Shown piece by piece: positions 47,729-56,935 of a stretch of 64,000 bases of DNA. The first letter of the stretch is position 1. Each line of letters begins with the position of its first letter. Both the position numbers and the translations under genes were made by a program. Where the stretch lies: the NCBI RefSeq assembly GCF_023283985.1, contig NZ_JAKIKU010000001.1, forward strand, positions 744,001-808,000, in the 5' to 3' direction. The notes under the pieces were generated by a model, which was given only the letters and a program-made list of their open reading frames with translations, did not search any database and was not told where the DNA came from. Origin of the DNA: Shewanella electrodiphila (GTDB lineage: Bacteria > Pseudomonadota > Gammaproteobacteria > Enterobacterales > Shewanellaceae).

Positions 47729-50482
47729 ATGAGTTCATTATCTTTGACAGCTAAGGCAATCCGCCGTGGCTTTTTGACAATAGCAGCAACAACCGTTGCA
47801 ACAGGTTCAGTTTTTTCAGGCAGTGTAATTGCTGAAGAAGCACAAGCTGAAAAAGTAGAAAGAATTGCGGTAACTGGTTCACGTATTAAACGTACCGATA
47901 TGGAAACGGCTAGCCCAGTTACAGTGATCGATGCGTCAGCAATTATAGCATCAGGCGCTACATCTATTGATGATGTATTACAGAAGATGACTTCTTCTGG
48001 TGGCGCTATGACAAATGCTGGTATCAATAATGGCTCTGGCGGTAACACAAATGTAAATTTACGTGGTTTAGGTGCTAATCGTACTCTAGTTCTTGTTAAC
48101 GGCCGTCGTATGATCGCTTCAGGTACAGGCGCTGCATCTTCAGTTGATTTGAACACTATTCCTGTTTCAATGATCCAACGTGTAGAAGTACTTAAAGATG
48201 GCGCTTCAGCTGTTTATGGTACTGATGCAATTGCTGGTGTTGTTAACGTCATTTTAAAGCGTGATTTTGATGGTTTTGAACTGAATGTTCAAACAGGTAT
48301 GTCAGGTCAAGGCGACGCTGACGAATCAAGCATTGATTTCACTATGGGTAATACCTTCGATAAAGGTAACGTTGTCATCAACGCTCAGTACACCAAACGT
48401 GGTGACGCGAGCCAAGCAGATCGTGATTTCTCAGAATGTCCTATCGCTGAAGGTGCTGACGGCCTATATTGTGCCGGTTCTTCATACTCACAAGGTGGAC
48501 ACGTTTGGGGTGATAAAAACTTTAACATCGTAGGCACTGGTGTTGATGGCGCTTATGCTATCGGTGATTCTGGATTTTACGGTGAATATGTTGATGATGG
48601 TGAAGGCAAGGCTAAATTCCAGTATTTTGATGGAAAATCAGCAGCTGACTTAAGTGGTCGTGATGGTGAATACCATGACTTCACAAATGATGACCGTTAT
48701 AACTATTCTGCAGACAGCTTCCTTTCAACGCCAATGGAGCGTTTGAATCTAAGCATGGCAGGTACTTACGAACTGTCAGACAACATTATGTTCTTCTCTG
48801 AAGCGATGTACTCTAAGCGTTGGTCTGATCAACAAATGGCACCTCAGCCTATTTGGAACGCAGCAGCTTGGGAATACAAGCCAATGTCAGCTGGCGGTTT
48901 CATGACTGACGATTTATTACCTTGGGTTCAAGCTGGCGAAGAAGTAAGCTATGGTCGTCGTATGGTTGAATCTGGTACTCGTAACTTTTCTCAGGTTGTT
49001 GACACTATTCGTTTAGTTGTTGGCCTTGAAGGAGAGTTCGAAAATGGTTGGACTTGGGATGCTTCTTACAACAAAGGTAAGAATGATTCAGTTGACACAT
49101 TAGCAAACCTACACAACATCGGCTCTATCAATGATGCTGTTCAAGCTGGTGATTTTGACCCATTCCTACAGTCTTCTTGGATGGGTGATAGTATCTCTCC
49201 ATTTGTTTATACAGAAGTTAACGCAGGTGGTAGTGAACTGGATATCGCAGCTTTGTCACTTTCAGGCGACATCGTAGATTTACCAGCTGGTACCATGGGT
49301 TTTGCTGCGGGTTATGAATTCCGTAAAGAATCTGCATACTTCACTCCTGATTCATTAACTGCTCAAGGTCTTGCTAATGACCCACGTGTAGAAGCTACAT
49401 CGGGTTCATTTGATGTTAGTGAGTTTTACGCTGAATTAGCGATTCCTTTATTAAGTGACTTACCACTAGCTCAACAAGTTGATATGAGCGCTGCAATTCG
49501 TTACTTCGATTACAGCACATTTGGTGATGACAGCACTTGGAAATTAGGTCTAACTTGGCGTTTATTTGATGACTTGATGGTTCGTGGTGTTCAATCTACC
49601 GCTTTCCGTGCACCAACTGTAGATGAATTATACGGTGGTAAGTCTCCATCTTTCGATCAAATTGTTCATCCAGCTACAGAGCAAACTCAGGCAGAAGTCA
49701 CAGTAGGTGGTAATCCTAACCTTACTCCTGAAGAAGCTGATATCACAACTCTTGGTTTAGTTTATTCTCCAAGCTATGTTGAAGGCTTATCGTTAACTGT
49801 TGATTACTACGATATTGCTATTACAAATACAATTACTTCAGTTGATTCAAACTATGTTGCTAACCAGTGTTTAGATGCTAATGGCAATAAGATCAATGAA
49901 GGTACTGCTCTTTGTCAGTCAGCGAATATCTCGATTGATAACACAGGTCGTATTGCATTTGATAATGGTTTGCAAAACATTGGTGAAACCAACACTTCTG
50001 GTTTTGATATCAACCTTGCTTATACTTTCGAAGGCTTAGGTTTAGATTGGAAAGCAGGTCTTGATACTTCTATCTTAGATACATACGAAGAATTTGACCA
50101 AGATGGCAATGCAGTTGATTACACTGGCTACATCACTGGTGGTGTAGGTGCATATGCTGAGTTAAAAACTAACTTTAACTTAACTGCATCAGGTGACGAT
50201 TGGTCAGCGACTTATGAAGCTCGTTACATTGACGGTATGGATTCATTCGCTTGTAAAGATGATCCAAGTGAGTGTTACGCGCCTTCTGTTGACTCAATTG
50301 TTTACCACGATATCTCAGCATCTTACGACATCAACGAAACAGTTAGATTGTCAGGTGGTGTGAATAACGTATTAGATGAAGAGCCTCCTTACTACACAGG
50401 TAATAACGATTCGAATACCGATCCGTACACTTATGATGTATTAGGTCGTTACTTCTTCGTTCGTGCTAGCGTGAAGTTCTAA
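47729..50482 (+). CDS. TonB-dependent outer-membrane receptor (paralogue 1)
   Basis: 917 aa from MSSLSLTAKAIRRGFLTIAATT; GAAGGGAG precedes. The signal peptide ends near VIAEE; a TonB-box-like KVERIAVTGSRIKRTDM follows, then the plug (about 50-170, VLVNGRRMIASG, RVEVLKDGASAVYGTDAIAGVVNVI) and a beta-barrel ending in FVRASVKF with terminal Phe. It uses TonB energy to import a scarce ligand; the substrate is not deducible. The plug resembles those of the second receptor 460 bp downstream. Confidence 0.92.
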   Translation: MSSLSLTAKAIRRGFLTIAATTVATGSVFSGSVIAEEAQAEKVERIAVTGSRIKRTDMETASPVTVIDASAIIASGATSIDDVLQKMTSSGGAMTNAGINNGSGGNTNVNLRGLGANRTLVLVNGRRMIASGTGAASSVDLNTIPVSMIQRVEVLKDGASAVYGTDAIAGVVNVILKRDFDGFELNVQTGMSGQGDADESSIDFTMGNTFDKGNVVINAQYTKRGDASQADRDFSECPIAEGADGLYCAGSSYSQGGHVWGDKNFNIVGTGVDGAYAIGDSGFYGEYVDDGEGKAKFQYFDGKSAADLSGRDGEYHDFTNDDRYNYSADSFLSTPMERLNLSMAGTYELSDNIMFFSEAMYSKRWSDQQMAPQPIWNAAAWEYKPMSAGGFMTDDLLPWVQAGEEVSYGRRMVESGTRNFSQVVDTIRLVVGLEGEFENGWTWDASYNKGKNDSVDTLANLHNIGSINDAVQAGDFDPFLQSSWMGDSISPFVYTEVNAGGSELDIAALSLSGDIVDLPAGTMGFAAGYEFRKESAYFTPDSLTAQGLANDPRVEATSGSFDVSEFYAELAIPLLSDLPLAQQVDMSAAIRYFDYSTFGDDSTWKLGLTWRLFDDLMVRGVQSTAFRAPTVDELYGGKSPSFDQIVHPATEQTQAEVTVGGNPNLTPEEADITTLGLVYSPSYVEGLSLTVDYYDIAITNTITSVDSNYVANQCLDANGNKINEGTALCQSANISIDNTGRIAFDNGLQNIGETNTSGFDINLAYTFEGLGLDWKAGLDTSILDTYEEFDQDGNAVDYTGYITGGVGAYAELKTNFNLTASGDDWSATYEARYIDGMDSFACKDDPSECYAPSVDSIVYHDISASYDINETVRLSGGVNNVLDEEPPYYTGNNDSNTDPYTYDVLGRYFFVRASVKF

Positions 50483-50517
50483 TCAAGAAGTCTTAATTTT
50501 TAAGAAATCTTGTTAAT

Positions 50518-50552
50518 AAAATCCCAGTCGAGATGTCGGCTGGGATTTTTTG
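50518..50552 (+). terminator. Intrinsic terminator after the first TonB receptor
   Basis: AAAATCCCAG / CTGGGATTTT stem (50518-50549) with a T-run, 35 bp after the stop. Confidence 0.88.
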
Positions 50553-50945
50553 TTTTTAAAACAAAATAACCAGTTAACTTTTCCTAAACATATGTAAGGT
50601 GTATCTGTCGATTTTATTCTTATTATTTACAGTTGTATCAGTATGTTAAGTTGTTTTTACTTTCATGTATCAGGTGTTTCTTTTTGTATCTTCAGCCTCA
50701 GCTTTTAAGGTGTAATATCTTGGTGAAAATCAACCACATGTTTTTCAAGGTTATTTGCCGACCTATGGTGATTTAGCTCACTATTTCGTGTATCAATTTG
50801 TACCTAAATCGTTAAATTAATGTATCCCTCATTGAATGATTTACGTTGTTTTAACAGTATCGAGCTGAGGTTATAACCTCGGTTTAACCAAATAAAACAA
50901 TAAAAAGTCAATGTGTTAGTAAAACTAACATCCAGGGAGATTTAC
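50553..50945 (+). promoter_or_regulatory. Promoter region of the second TonB receptor with a 14-bp palindrome
   Basis: No gene here. A perfect palindrome GAGGTTATAACCTC at 50867-50880 lies 65 bp before the ATG and is a candidate operator. No clear -35/-10 pair. No matching element was seen upstream of the first receptor, suggesting separate control. Confidence 0.45.
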
Positions 50946-53594
50946 ATGAGTTCATTAACGTTAACAGCTAAGGCGATTCGTCGCAGTATTCTAGCTGCGA
51001 CAGCAGCATCAGTTGCTTTCTCAGGTGTTGCATTTGCTGAAGATGCACCAGAGAAAGTAGAAAGAATTGAAGTAACAGGTTCACGTATTAAGCAAGTCGA
51101 TATGGAAACCGTTTCGCCTGTCACAGTAATCGATGCAGCAGCAATCGCAATGACCGGTGAAAAAACAGTAGCAGATGTTTTAAATAACTCAGCTATTAAC
51201 AGCTTTGGCTCATGGCGTGGTGTGTCGGGTTATGGCTCAGGCGCAAGTTCAACTAGTAGTGTTAACTTACGTGGTCTTGGTGCTTCTGCAACATTAGTAC
51301 TGCTGGATGGTCGTCGTATGCCTGGAACCAGTTCAAGTTCTGGCGCAGTAGCAGATACATCTTCAATTCCTATGTCTATCGTAGAAAGAATTGAAATTTT
51401 ACGTGATGGCGCATCTGCTGTTTATGGTTCAGATGCTGTAGCTGGTGTAATTAACATTATTACCAAGAAAGAATTTGATGGCGTACAACTTGATTACAGC
51501 TATGAGATGCCTGATGTAGAAGGCGGTGATGCAGAGCGTTTATCAATAGCGACTGGTTACAATACTGATAAAGGGAATATCACTTTTACCTATGAGTATT
51601 ATGATACTAAAGCTGTTATGGATCGTGATGTTTGGAAGTTAGACGATCCATCTTATGGTGCATACAGTACATTTAGTTCAGTTCCTAATGGTATTTCAGA
51701 TTCTGGCTGGGTAGACAATTCAGAGTTTTGTGATCAAGTAGATAATACAGTATTAAACTCTGATGGACGCTGTTTATACAGTTATGGAGAAGTGACAAAA
51801 TTATTTGGTGATTCGACCCGTAACTCATTCTTAACTAATTTCAGTTACGATATTACAGATGATATTCAATTCCGTGGACGTGCAACCGCTTCTTTAGCTG
51901 AAACAGAAACGCGTTATGCGGGTACGCCAGTATCAACTAACTATCCAGTAATGTCAGCAGATAACCCTTATAACCCTTATGCTTCAACGGGTGGAGAAGA
52001 CGTTACTGTTTACATGCGCTCAGTTCAAATCGGTGAACGTGACACTTTAACTGAAACGAATAATTTCGATATCTTAGCAGGTTTTGTTGGTTTTGCTGAT
52101 GTAGGTAACGGCTTAGATTGGGAGTTTAATGTACAAAGCTCATCTTCTACAACTAACTCATTTGGCTATAACTTGATTAATGACAGTATCATTCAGCGTG
52201 AAATTGATACTGGTAATTATGATATTTTCAACACTTCAGGCATGAGCTATGAAGAGTGGAATGGCCAAATGTCTGAACTGTATGGCGCTGCTGCGCATAC
52301 AGGGGTTTATCAAGGTAAATTTGAAAGTACCCAAATTGATGGTTTAGTCTCTACTTTACTTATTGATGAAGGTGATTTTAGCTTAGCAATGGTTGCGGGT
52401 GCTGAGTATGAAATGATTGATTTTAAACAAACTTCAGATCCTGAGTCTGCTGCAGGAATTATTTCTGGTGGTTCTGGTGGTGACGATGTTAACGCAACTC
52501 GTGATCGTACAGCTGGTTACTTAGAATTCCAAATGGGCTTACCTGCGAACTTTGAAGTTTCAGCTGCTGTTCGTTATGAACGTTACGAGCAAGAAGGTAA
52601 GCTTACTGGTGCAACGGGTGATATTGTCAATTCTTCAACCTTTGATGCTGTAGTGCCTAAGCTTGGTTTAAGCTGGCGTCCAGTTGATTCATTATTACTA
52701 CGTGCAAGTTATGGCGACTCGTTCCGTGCACCAAACATGGGTGAGATGTTCTCTTCACAAGCATTAAGCTTTGAGTCGTCACTTGATAACTTATGGTGTA
52801 ATACTGCAGGTAATGATGACGATACATATTGTGATCCTAACCAACAACATAAAACTTGGTTCGGTGGCAATCCAAATCTAGAAGCTGAAGAGGGTAATTC
52901 GTTTACTGTCGGTGGTGTTTGGAATGTTAATGATGATTGGAATGTAGAGGTTTCTTACTATTCAATTACTTATGACAATAAGATTGAATCAGTGGGTGTA
53001 GATGACATCTTACGTGATGAGTTACGTGAAGGTACATCTGACTTCGTTACTCGTGGTGCTGACGGAAAAATTGAGTACATTGAATCAGGTGTGCGTAACA
53101 TTGCAACCGTTGAGACTTCAGGTATTGATTTTGTCACAGCGTATAACTTAGAAAGTAGTGTTGGTGACTGGAACTTCAAACTTGACCTATCAAAAGTACT
53201 TGATTTCAAGAAACAGGATAATGCAGAATCTGCAATGATTGATTATTCAGGCTCTACTGATTATCCAGATTTACGTGGTAACTTTGCAGTAGGTTGGAGT
53301 TACGATGACTTCAGTGCAGCATGGACTACAGTATATATTGGTAGCCAATCAGCTGAATACTGGCGTGAACTAGAAGAGTATGACAACTACACAGACTATG
53401 ATACTTACTTCAAACATAATGTGCAGTTTGCTTACAATCACTCAATGAATGGTTCTATCACAGTAGGTGTTAACAACATACTTGATGAAGAAGCACCAAC
53501 ATATTATGACTACGCTGATTACCGCGATGTAAACGTAGGTTTATATGATGTATTAGGTCGTACTTATTACATTCGCTTAAGCCAACGTTTCTAA
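50946..53594 (+). CDS. TonB-dependent outer-membrane receptor (paralogue 2)
   Basis: 882 aa from MSSLTLTAKAIRRSILAATAASVA; CAGGGAGA precedes. Signal cleavage near VAFAED, then PEKVERIEVTGSRIKQVDMETVSPVTVID (in parts), a plug with LLDGRRMPG and RIEILRDGASAVYGSDAVAGVINII, and a barrel ending TYYIRLSQRF. Its N-terminal 60 residues are very similar to paralogue 1, while the barrel is different, so the pair probably arose by duplication and took different ligands. Confidence 0.92.
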   Translation: MSSLTLTAKAIRRSILAATAASVAFSGVAFAEDAPEKVERIEVTGSRIKQVDMETVSPVTVIDAAAIAMTGEKTVADVLNNSAINSFGSWRGVSGYGSGASSTSSVNLRGLGASATLVLLDGRRMPGTSSSSGAVADTSSIPMSIVERIEILRDGASAVYGSDAVAGVINIITKKEFDGVQLDYSYEMPDVEGGDAERLSIATGYNTDKGNITFTYEYYDTKAVMDRDVWKLDDPSYGAYSTFSSVPNGISDSGWVDNSEFCDQVDNTVLNSDGRCLYSYGEVTKLFGDSTRNSFLTNFSYDITDDIQFRGRATASLAETETRYAGTPVSTNYPVMSADNPYNPYASTGGEDVTVYMRSVQIGERDTLTETNNFDILAGFVGFADVGNGLDWEFNVQSSSSTTNSFGYNLINDSIIQREIDTGNYDIFNTSGMSYEEWNGQMSELYGAAAHTGVYQGKFESTQIDGLVSTLLIDEGDFSLAMVAGAEYEMIDFKQTSDPESAAGIISGGSGGDDVNATRDRTAGYLEFQMGLPANFEVSAAVRYERYEQEGKLTGATGDIVNSSTFDAVVPKLGLSWRPVDSLLLRASYGDSFRAPNMGEMFSSQALSFESSLDNLWCNTAGNDDDTYCDPNQQHKTWFGGNPNLEAEEGNSFTVGGVWNVNDDWNVEVSYYSITYDNKIESVGVDDILRDELREGTSDFVTRGADGKIEYIESGVRNIATVETSGIDFVTAYNLESSVGDWNFKLDLSKVLDFKKQDNAESAMIDYSGSTDYPDLRGNFAVGWSYDDFSAAWTTVYIGSQSAEYWRELEEYDNYTDYDTYFKHNVQFAYNHSMNGSITVGVNNILDEEAPTYYDYADYRDVNVGLYDVLGRTYYIRLSQRF

Positions 53595-53615
53595 ACTTTT
53601 CTAAAGTTTAAAGCT

Positions 53616-53644
53616 AAAAAACCTCCGCGAGTCGGAGGTTTTTT
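53616..53644. terminator. Bidirectional terminator
   Basis: AAAAAACCTCCG / CGGAGGTTTTTT with a 5-base loop, A-run on the left and T-run on the right. Shared by the second TonB receptor on plus and the DksA-like gene on minus. Confidence 0.92.
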
Positions 53645-53707
53645 GATTGGTTTTAATTCAACAAAGAACGTAAATGAGAGAATAAAGAAGAATAGAAATA
53701 AAAAAGG

Positions 53708-54076
53708 TTAGTGACTTAAACGAAGTTCTTGGCGGTGTTCTTGACGGTGTTTTGCATCACAATGAGCGCAGCGCTGCTCAGTAGGATCGATTGCTAATCT
53801 ATCTGGTTCTATTTCAGATTCGCAATCAGAGCACAAACCATACAGACCTAATTCTAGTTGGCAAAGAGCAGCATCAAGGCGAGTCAGTTGGCTGAAAAGA
53901 GGGCTGTCTGTTAAATTTTGGCTACTCATTAACTCAATCAGCTCTGTCAAACTCATATTAAAATGAATTTGAGCTGCACTATTTACATTAACCTGCTGAT
54001 TCAGGTGATGCACTAGCTCGTATTTAAGCTGTGCTTCTTTTTGCATTAATGTTTGTTGTATCTCTTGAGTACTCAC
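53708..54076 (-). CDS. TraR/DksA-type zinc finger protein
   Basis: 122 aa. The C-terminal four-Cys finger is CSDC, 18 residues, CAHC (in LYGLCSDCESEIEPDR and EQRCAHCDAKH); the N-terminal part is a coiled-coil hairpin shorter than in DksA (151 aa). Such proteins reach into the RNA polymerase secondary channel. The acidic coil-tip pair cannot be assigned with confidence. Confidence 0.85.
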   Translation of the reverse strand: MSTQEIQQTLMQKEAQLKYELVHHLNQQVNVNSAAQIHFNMSLTELIELMSSQNLTDSPLFSQLTRLDAALCQLELGLYGLCSDCESEIEPDRLAIDPTEQRCAHCDAKHRQEHRQELRLSH

Positions 54077-54230
54077 AAAAGGGCCTAATTACTTAATCAT
54101 TTTACTGGGTATGTAGTCTAACGCTATACAGCAGTATTGTTATGATGGAGATCAAATCAAGGCTTCATTTATGTTATCTAATATTAAGCTTTATTCATAT
54201 AAAGTGCAGGTAACCAAATAACTAATTCCA

Positions 54231-55178
54231 TTATTTATTATTTTGCTCGTATGCTTTTTCTAAAATCGCCACAATATCATCTGTTGTTTTCATCACTCTT
54301 AACTCTCTAAACAATATGTCTGCTTCTGGGTATTGCTTATTAAGATAGGTGAACCATTGCTTCACCCGTGCTGGATAATAATCAGATTTTTTGCCAATAA
54401 GCTGTTTTTGGGTGTAGCTCAGCAGTAAACTTAAGGTTTGTGACCAGGTATAAGGTGCTACGCCATCTTTAATGGTTGCCGCTAAGTTTGGTAGCGACAT
54501 AGCCCCGCGACCAAGCATGATGTTGTCACAGCCTGTCACTTCCATACAGCGCTTGGCATCATCAGCATTCCAAATCTCACCATTAGCAATCACTGGAATC
54601 GGTAAGCGCTCACGTACTTCGGTTATGTATTCCCAATAAGCAGGAGGTTTATAACCGTCGACTTTACTGCGTGCATGAATTGCTAACTCTGTGGCGCCAG
54701 CTTCATATACAGCTAACGCATTTTCCATAAACAAAGACTTATCTTCAAAGCCTAGACGGATTTTTGCGGTAACAGGTTGCTCAGCAGGTACAGCATCTCG
54801 CATGGCTTTTACTATATCGTGGATGGTATCTGGGTATTGCAGTAATACCGCGCCGCCATTACTGCGGTTGACCATTTTTGCAGGGCAACCAAAGTTAGCA
54901 TCAACACCTTGTGAGCCTAACTCAACGGCTCGTTGGGCATTTTCAGCCATTACACTTGGATGTTGCCCCAATAATTGGATACGAACAGGGGTACCTGATG
55001 CGGTAAACCCGCCGTTATGGAGTTCAGGGCAAAGTTTGTAATACACTTTTTCAGGAAGCAATTGGCTGATTACTCGCACAAACTCAGTGACCACTAAGTC
55101 ATATGGATTAATTTCAGACAATATTTCTCGCATCAAATCATCAATGACGCCTTCCATCGGAGCTAATACTACGCGCAC
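54231..55178 (-). CDS. dusC: tRNA-dihydrouridine(16) synthase DusC
   Basis: 315 aa; E. coli DusC has 315. Features are LAPMEGVIDDLMRE, VDANFGCPAKMVNRSNGGA with the catalytic Cys in GCPAK, IRLGFED and ELAIHARSKVDGYKP. It reduces U16 of tRNA using FMN and NADPH. It is divergent from the bufferin locus, 314 bp between starts. Confidence 0.95.
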   Translation of the reverse strand: MRVVLAPMEGVIDDLMREILSEINPYDLVVTEFVRVISQLLPEKVYYKLCPELHNGGFTASGTPVRIQLLGQHPSVMAENAQRAVELGSQGVDANFGCPAKMVNRSNGGAVLLQYPDTIHDIVKAMRDAVPAEQPVTAKIRLGFEDKSLFMENALAVYEAGATELAIHARSKVDGYKPPAYWEYITEVRERLPIPVIANGEIWNADDAKRCMEVTGCDNIMLGRGAMSLPNLAATIKDGVAPYTWSQTLSLLLSYTQKQLIGKKSDYYPARVKQWFTYLNKQYPEADILFRELRVMKTTDDIVAILEKAYEQNNK

Positions 55179-55375
55179 GGTTCAACCTGTTGTCAATTAA
55201 AGGAGCGCCATTCTAGCGACTTTAGCTTTATATACAAATTCATTTCAATACAGTGAAAAAATACAAATAAGTTGAAAAAGTAATATTAATCTTAAATATC
55301 AGGTTGATACATCATAAATTTACACTATGATTACAAATAGTCTGGGCTTTCTAGCAAGAATTTTTGAAAATAATT

Positions 55376-55389
55376 ATGATTTAGATCAA
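55376..55389 (+). promoter_or_regulatory. FNR/EtrA-like site upstream of the bufferin precursor
   Basis: ATGAT-TTAG-ATCAA matches 9 of 10 positions of TTGAT-N4-ATCAA. It lies 104 bp before the ATG in a 314-bp gap shared with dusC and is the only clear element seen there. Same type as the nrdD palindrome, so redox or anoxic control of bufferin is a testable idea. Confidence 0.55.
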
Positions 55390-55492
55390 TTTTTGTGAAA
55401 TAAAAGTAAACGGTTGTAGGTCTATTAAAGTGTAAGCCAGCACTGTTAGTTGTTGGTCACCATTATAAAGTTTGAATATAAGGAAGATTATT

Positions 55493-55954
55493 ATGAACTC
55501 AGTAAAACAAACTACAGTAGCAATGGCTTTAGGCGCAGTGGTATTAACTGCAGGTGTATCAACTTCTGTTGAAGCGAACCCATTTGGTTTTGAGCAAATG
55601 AATGCCGGTTACCAACTTGATGGTGGCGAAAGCAAATCTAAAGAAGGTAAGTGCGGTGAAGGCAAATGTGGCGGCGACATGAAAAAAGCCACAGAAGGTA
55701 AATGTGGTGAAGGTAAGTGTGGCGGCGATATGAAAAAAGCTGCAGAAGGTAAATGCGGTGAAGGTAAGTGCGGCGGTGACATGAAAAAAGCCAAAGAAGG
55801 TAAATGTGGTGAAGGTAAGTGCGGCGGCGACATGAAAAAAGCCAAAGAAGGCAAATGTGGTGAAGGTAAATGCGGCGGCGATATGAAAAAAGCTGCTGAA
55901 GGTAAAGCTAAAGAAGGTAAGTGTGGTGAAGGTAAATGTGGCGGTGCTAAGTAA
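55493..55954 (+). CDS. bufA2: Bufferin-type RiPP precursor with EGKCG repeats (BufA2-like)
   Basis: 153 aa from MNSVKQTTVAMALGAVVL; AAGGAAG precedes. The signal peptide probably cleaves after SVEA (28). Residues 50-153 hold six copies of EGKCGEGKCGG, five with spacer DMKKA, giving 12 Cys, all in EGKCG: C54/59, 71/76, 88/93, 105/110, 122/127, 144/149. EGKCG motifs define bufferins of the BufA2 type, reported as copper-binding periplasmic RiPPs whose Cys are oxidised by an MNIO enzyme. Lys/Glu-rich; no other Cys. The enzyme and partner genes follow. Copper binding here is inferred. Confidence 0.9.
   Translation: MNSVKQTTVAMALGAVVLTAGVSTSVEANPFGFEQMNAGYQLDGGESKSKEGKCGEGKCGGDMKKATEGKCGEGKCGGDMKKAAEGKCGEGKCGGDMKKAKEGKCGEGKCGGDMKKAKEGKCGEGKCGGDMKKAAEGKAKEGKCGEGKCGGAK
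55640..55951 (+). repeat. 51-bp coding tandem repeat inside the bufferin precursor
   Basis: Five full 51-bp units from 55640 to 55894, a 15-bp insertion (AEGKA), then a shortened sixth unit. Amino acids are nearly identical between units while third codon bases differ (Lys AAA/AAG, Cys TGT/TGC, Asp GAC/GAT, Ala GCC/GCA/GCT), so the protein repeat is maintained by selection. Confidence 0.95.
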
Positions 55955-56039
55955 TTAGTTTGCTTATTTATTTACTTTAGCGGATAAACATTTTTTTACC
56001 CCATTGAGTGTTTATTGTCAGCGTAAAGTACGTCATGAT

Positions 56040-56063
56040 AAGGCCTGTTATGCAGGCCTTTTT
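56040..56063 (+). terminator. Terminator-like hairpin between bufferin precursor and enzyme
   Basis: AAGGCCTG / CAGGCCTT stem with loop TTATG and TTTTT. It ends 33 bp before the enzyme ATG and would let the precursor be made in excess over its enzyme. Confidence 0.8.
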
Positions 56064-56095
56064 AATTGATAAAAAGTCATAAATGGAGTGTTGTA

Positions 56096-56935
56096 ATGGC
56101 AAAGCAAGCAACAGTGGGACTGGGTTTACGCCGAGAGATGCTTGATGAGTTTTGTCAGCAAGTACCTGATGAAATCGACTTCTTTGAAGTCGCACCTGAA
56201 AATTGGATGACTCTGGGTGGCAAATTTGGCAAACAGTTTAGGCAGTTAACTGAACAGCACGAGTTTTTTTGTCATGGACTTTCTTTATCAATTGGTAGCC
56301 CTGAAAAGCTTGATACTGATTTCGTTAAAAACATCAAAGCCTTTCTCGACTTACATCAAATCAATATTTACTCAGAACATCTTAGCTACTGTTCTGGTAC
56401 GGGCCATATGTATGATTTGATGCCAATCCCGTTTACAGAAGAAGCGGTCAGTTACGTAGCCAAAAGAATTAAGCAAGTTGAAGATATTTTAGAACGGCCT
56501 TTTATTCTTGAAAATGTTTCTTTTTATGCAGCGCCTGGTGCGCAGATGACTGAACAAGAGTTTGTTAATGCGGTGCTTACTGAGGCTGACTGTAAATTAC
56601 TACTCGATGTCAATAACATCTATGTGAACTCAATTAATCACCAATATGACGCTGCACAATTTTTAGCGTCAATGCCAACTGATCGTATCGAATACATGCA
56701 CATTGCAGGTCATTATGAAGAAACACCTGAATTGATGGTAGATACTCACGGCGCAGATGTTATCGATCCTGTATGGGCCCTTTTACAACAAAGTTACCAA
56801 TTGCATGGGGTATTTCCGACATTATTAGAGCGAGACTTTAACATTCCTAAAACACCAGAGTTATTGCTTGAGATTAATCAAATCCATCAATATCAGCAGC
56901 AAGCGTTAACTGCAACAAAGATCAGGAGTGCTTAA
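56096..56935 (+). CDS. bufB: DUF692 MNIO-family enzyme (BufB-like)
   Basis: 279 aa from MAKQATVGLGLRREML; TGGAG precedes, and 10 upstream codons are unsupported. A TIM-barrel with DUF692/MNIO motifs in order: FFEVAPENWM, FFCHGLSLSIGSP, YSEHLSYC, ILENVSFYAAPG, LLLDVNNIYVN, YMHIAGHYEE, VDTHGADV, LLERDFNIP; the His, Glu and Asp of these are the multi-iron ligands. MNIO enzymes oxidise Cys in RiPP precursors to heterocycles. The precursor is directly upstream. The stop shares a base with the bufC start. Confidence 0.93.
   Translation: MAKQATVGLGLRREMLDEFCQQVPDEIDFFEVAPENWMTLGGKFGKQFRQLTEQHEFFCHGLSLSIGSPEKLDTDFVKNIKAFLDLHQINIYSEHLSYCSGTGHMYDLMPIPFTEEAVSYVAKRIKQVEDILERPFILENVSFYAAPGAQMTEQEFVNAVLTEADCKLLLDVNNIYVNSINHQYDAAQFLASMPTDRIEYMHIAGHYEETPELMVDTHGADVIDPVWALLQQSYQLHGVFPTLLERDFNIPKTPELLLEINQIHQYQQQALTATKIRSA

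Noticed and set aside
47707..48156. Minus-strand ORF inside the first TonB receptor
   Set aside because: Shadow frame of a clear gene; no start signal or recognisable domain.
55609..55854. Open reading frame on the minus strand across the bufferin repeats
   Set aside because: Antisense image of the 51-bp repeats; no ribosome site and low-complexity product.
55640..55951. CRISPR array
   Set aside because: The regular repeats are coding with a 51-bp period and no unique spacers; no cas genes.
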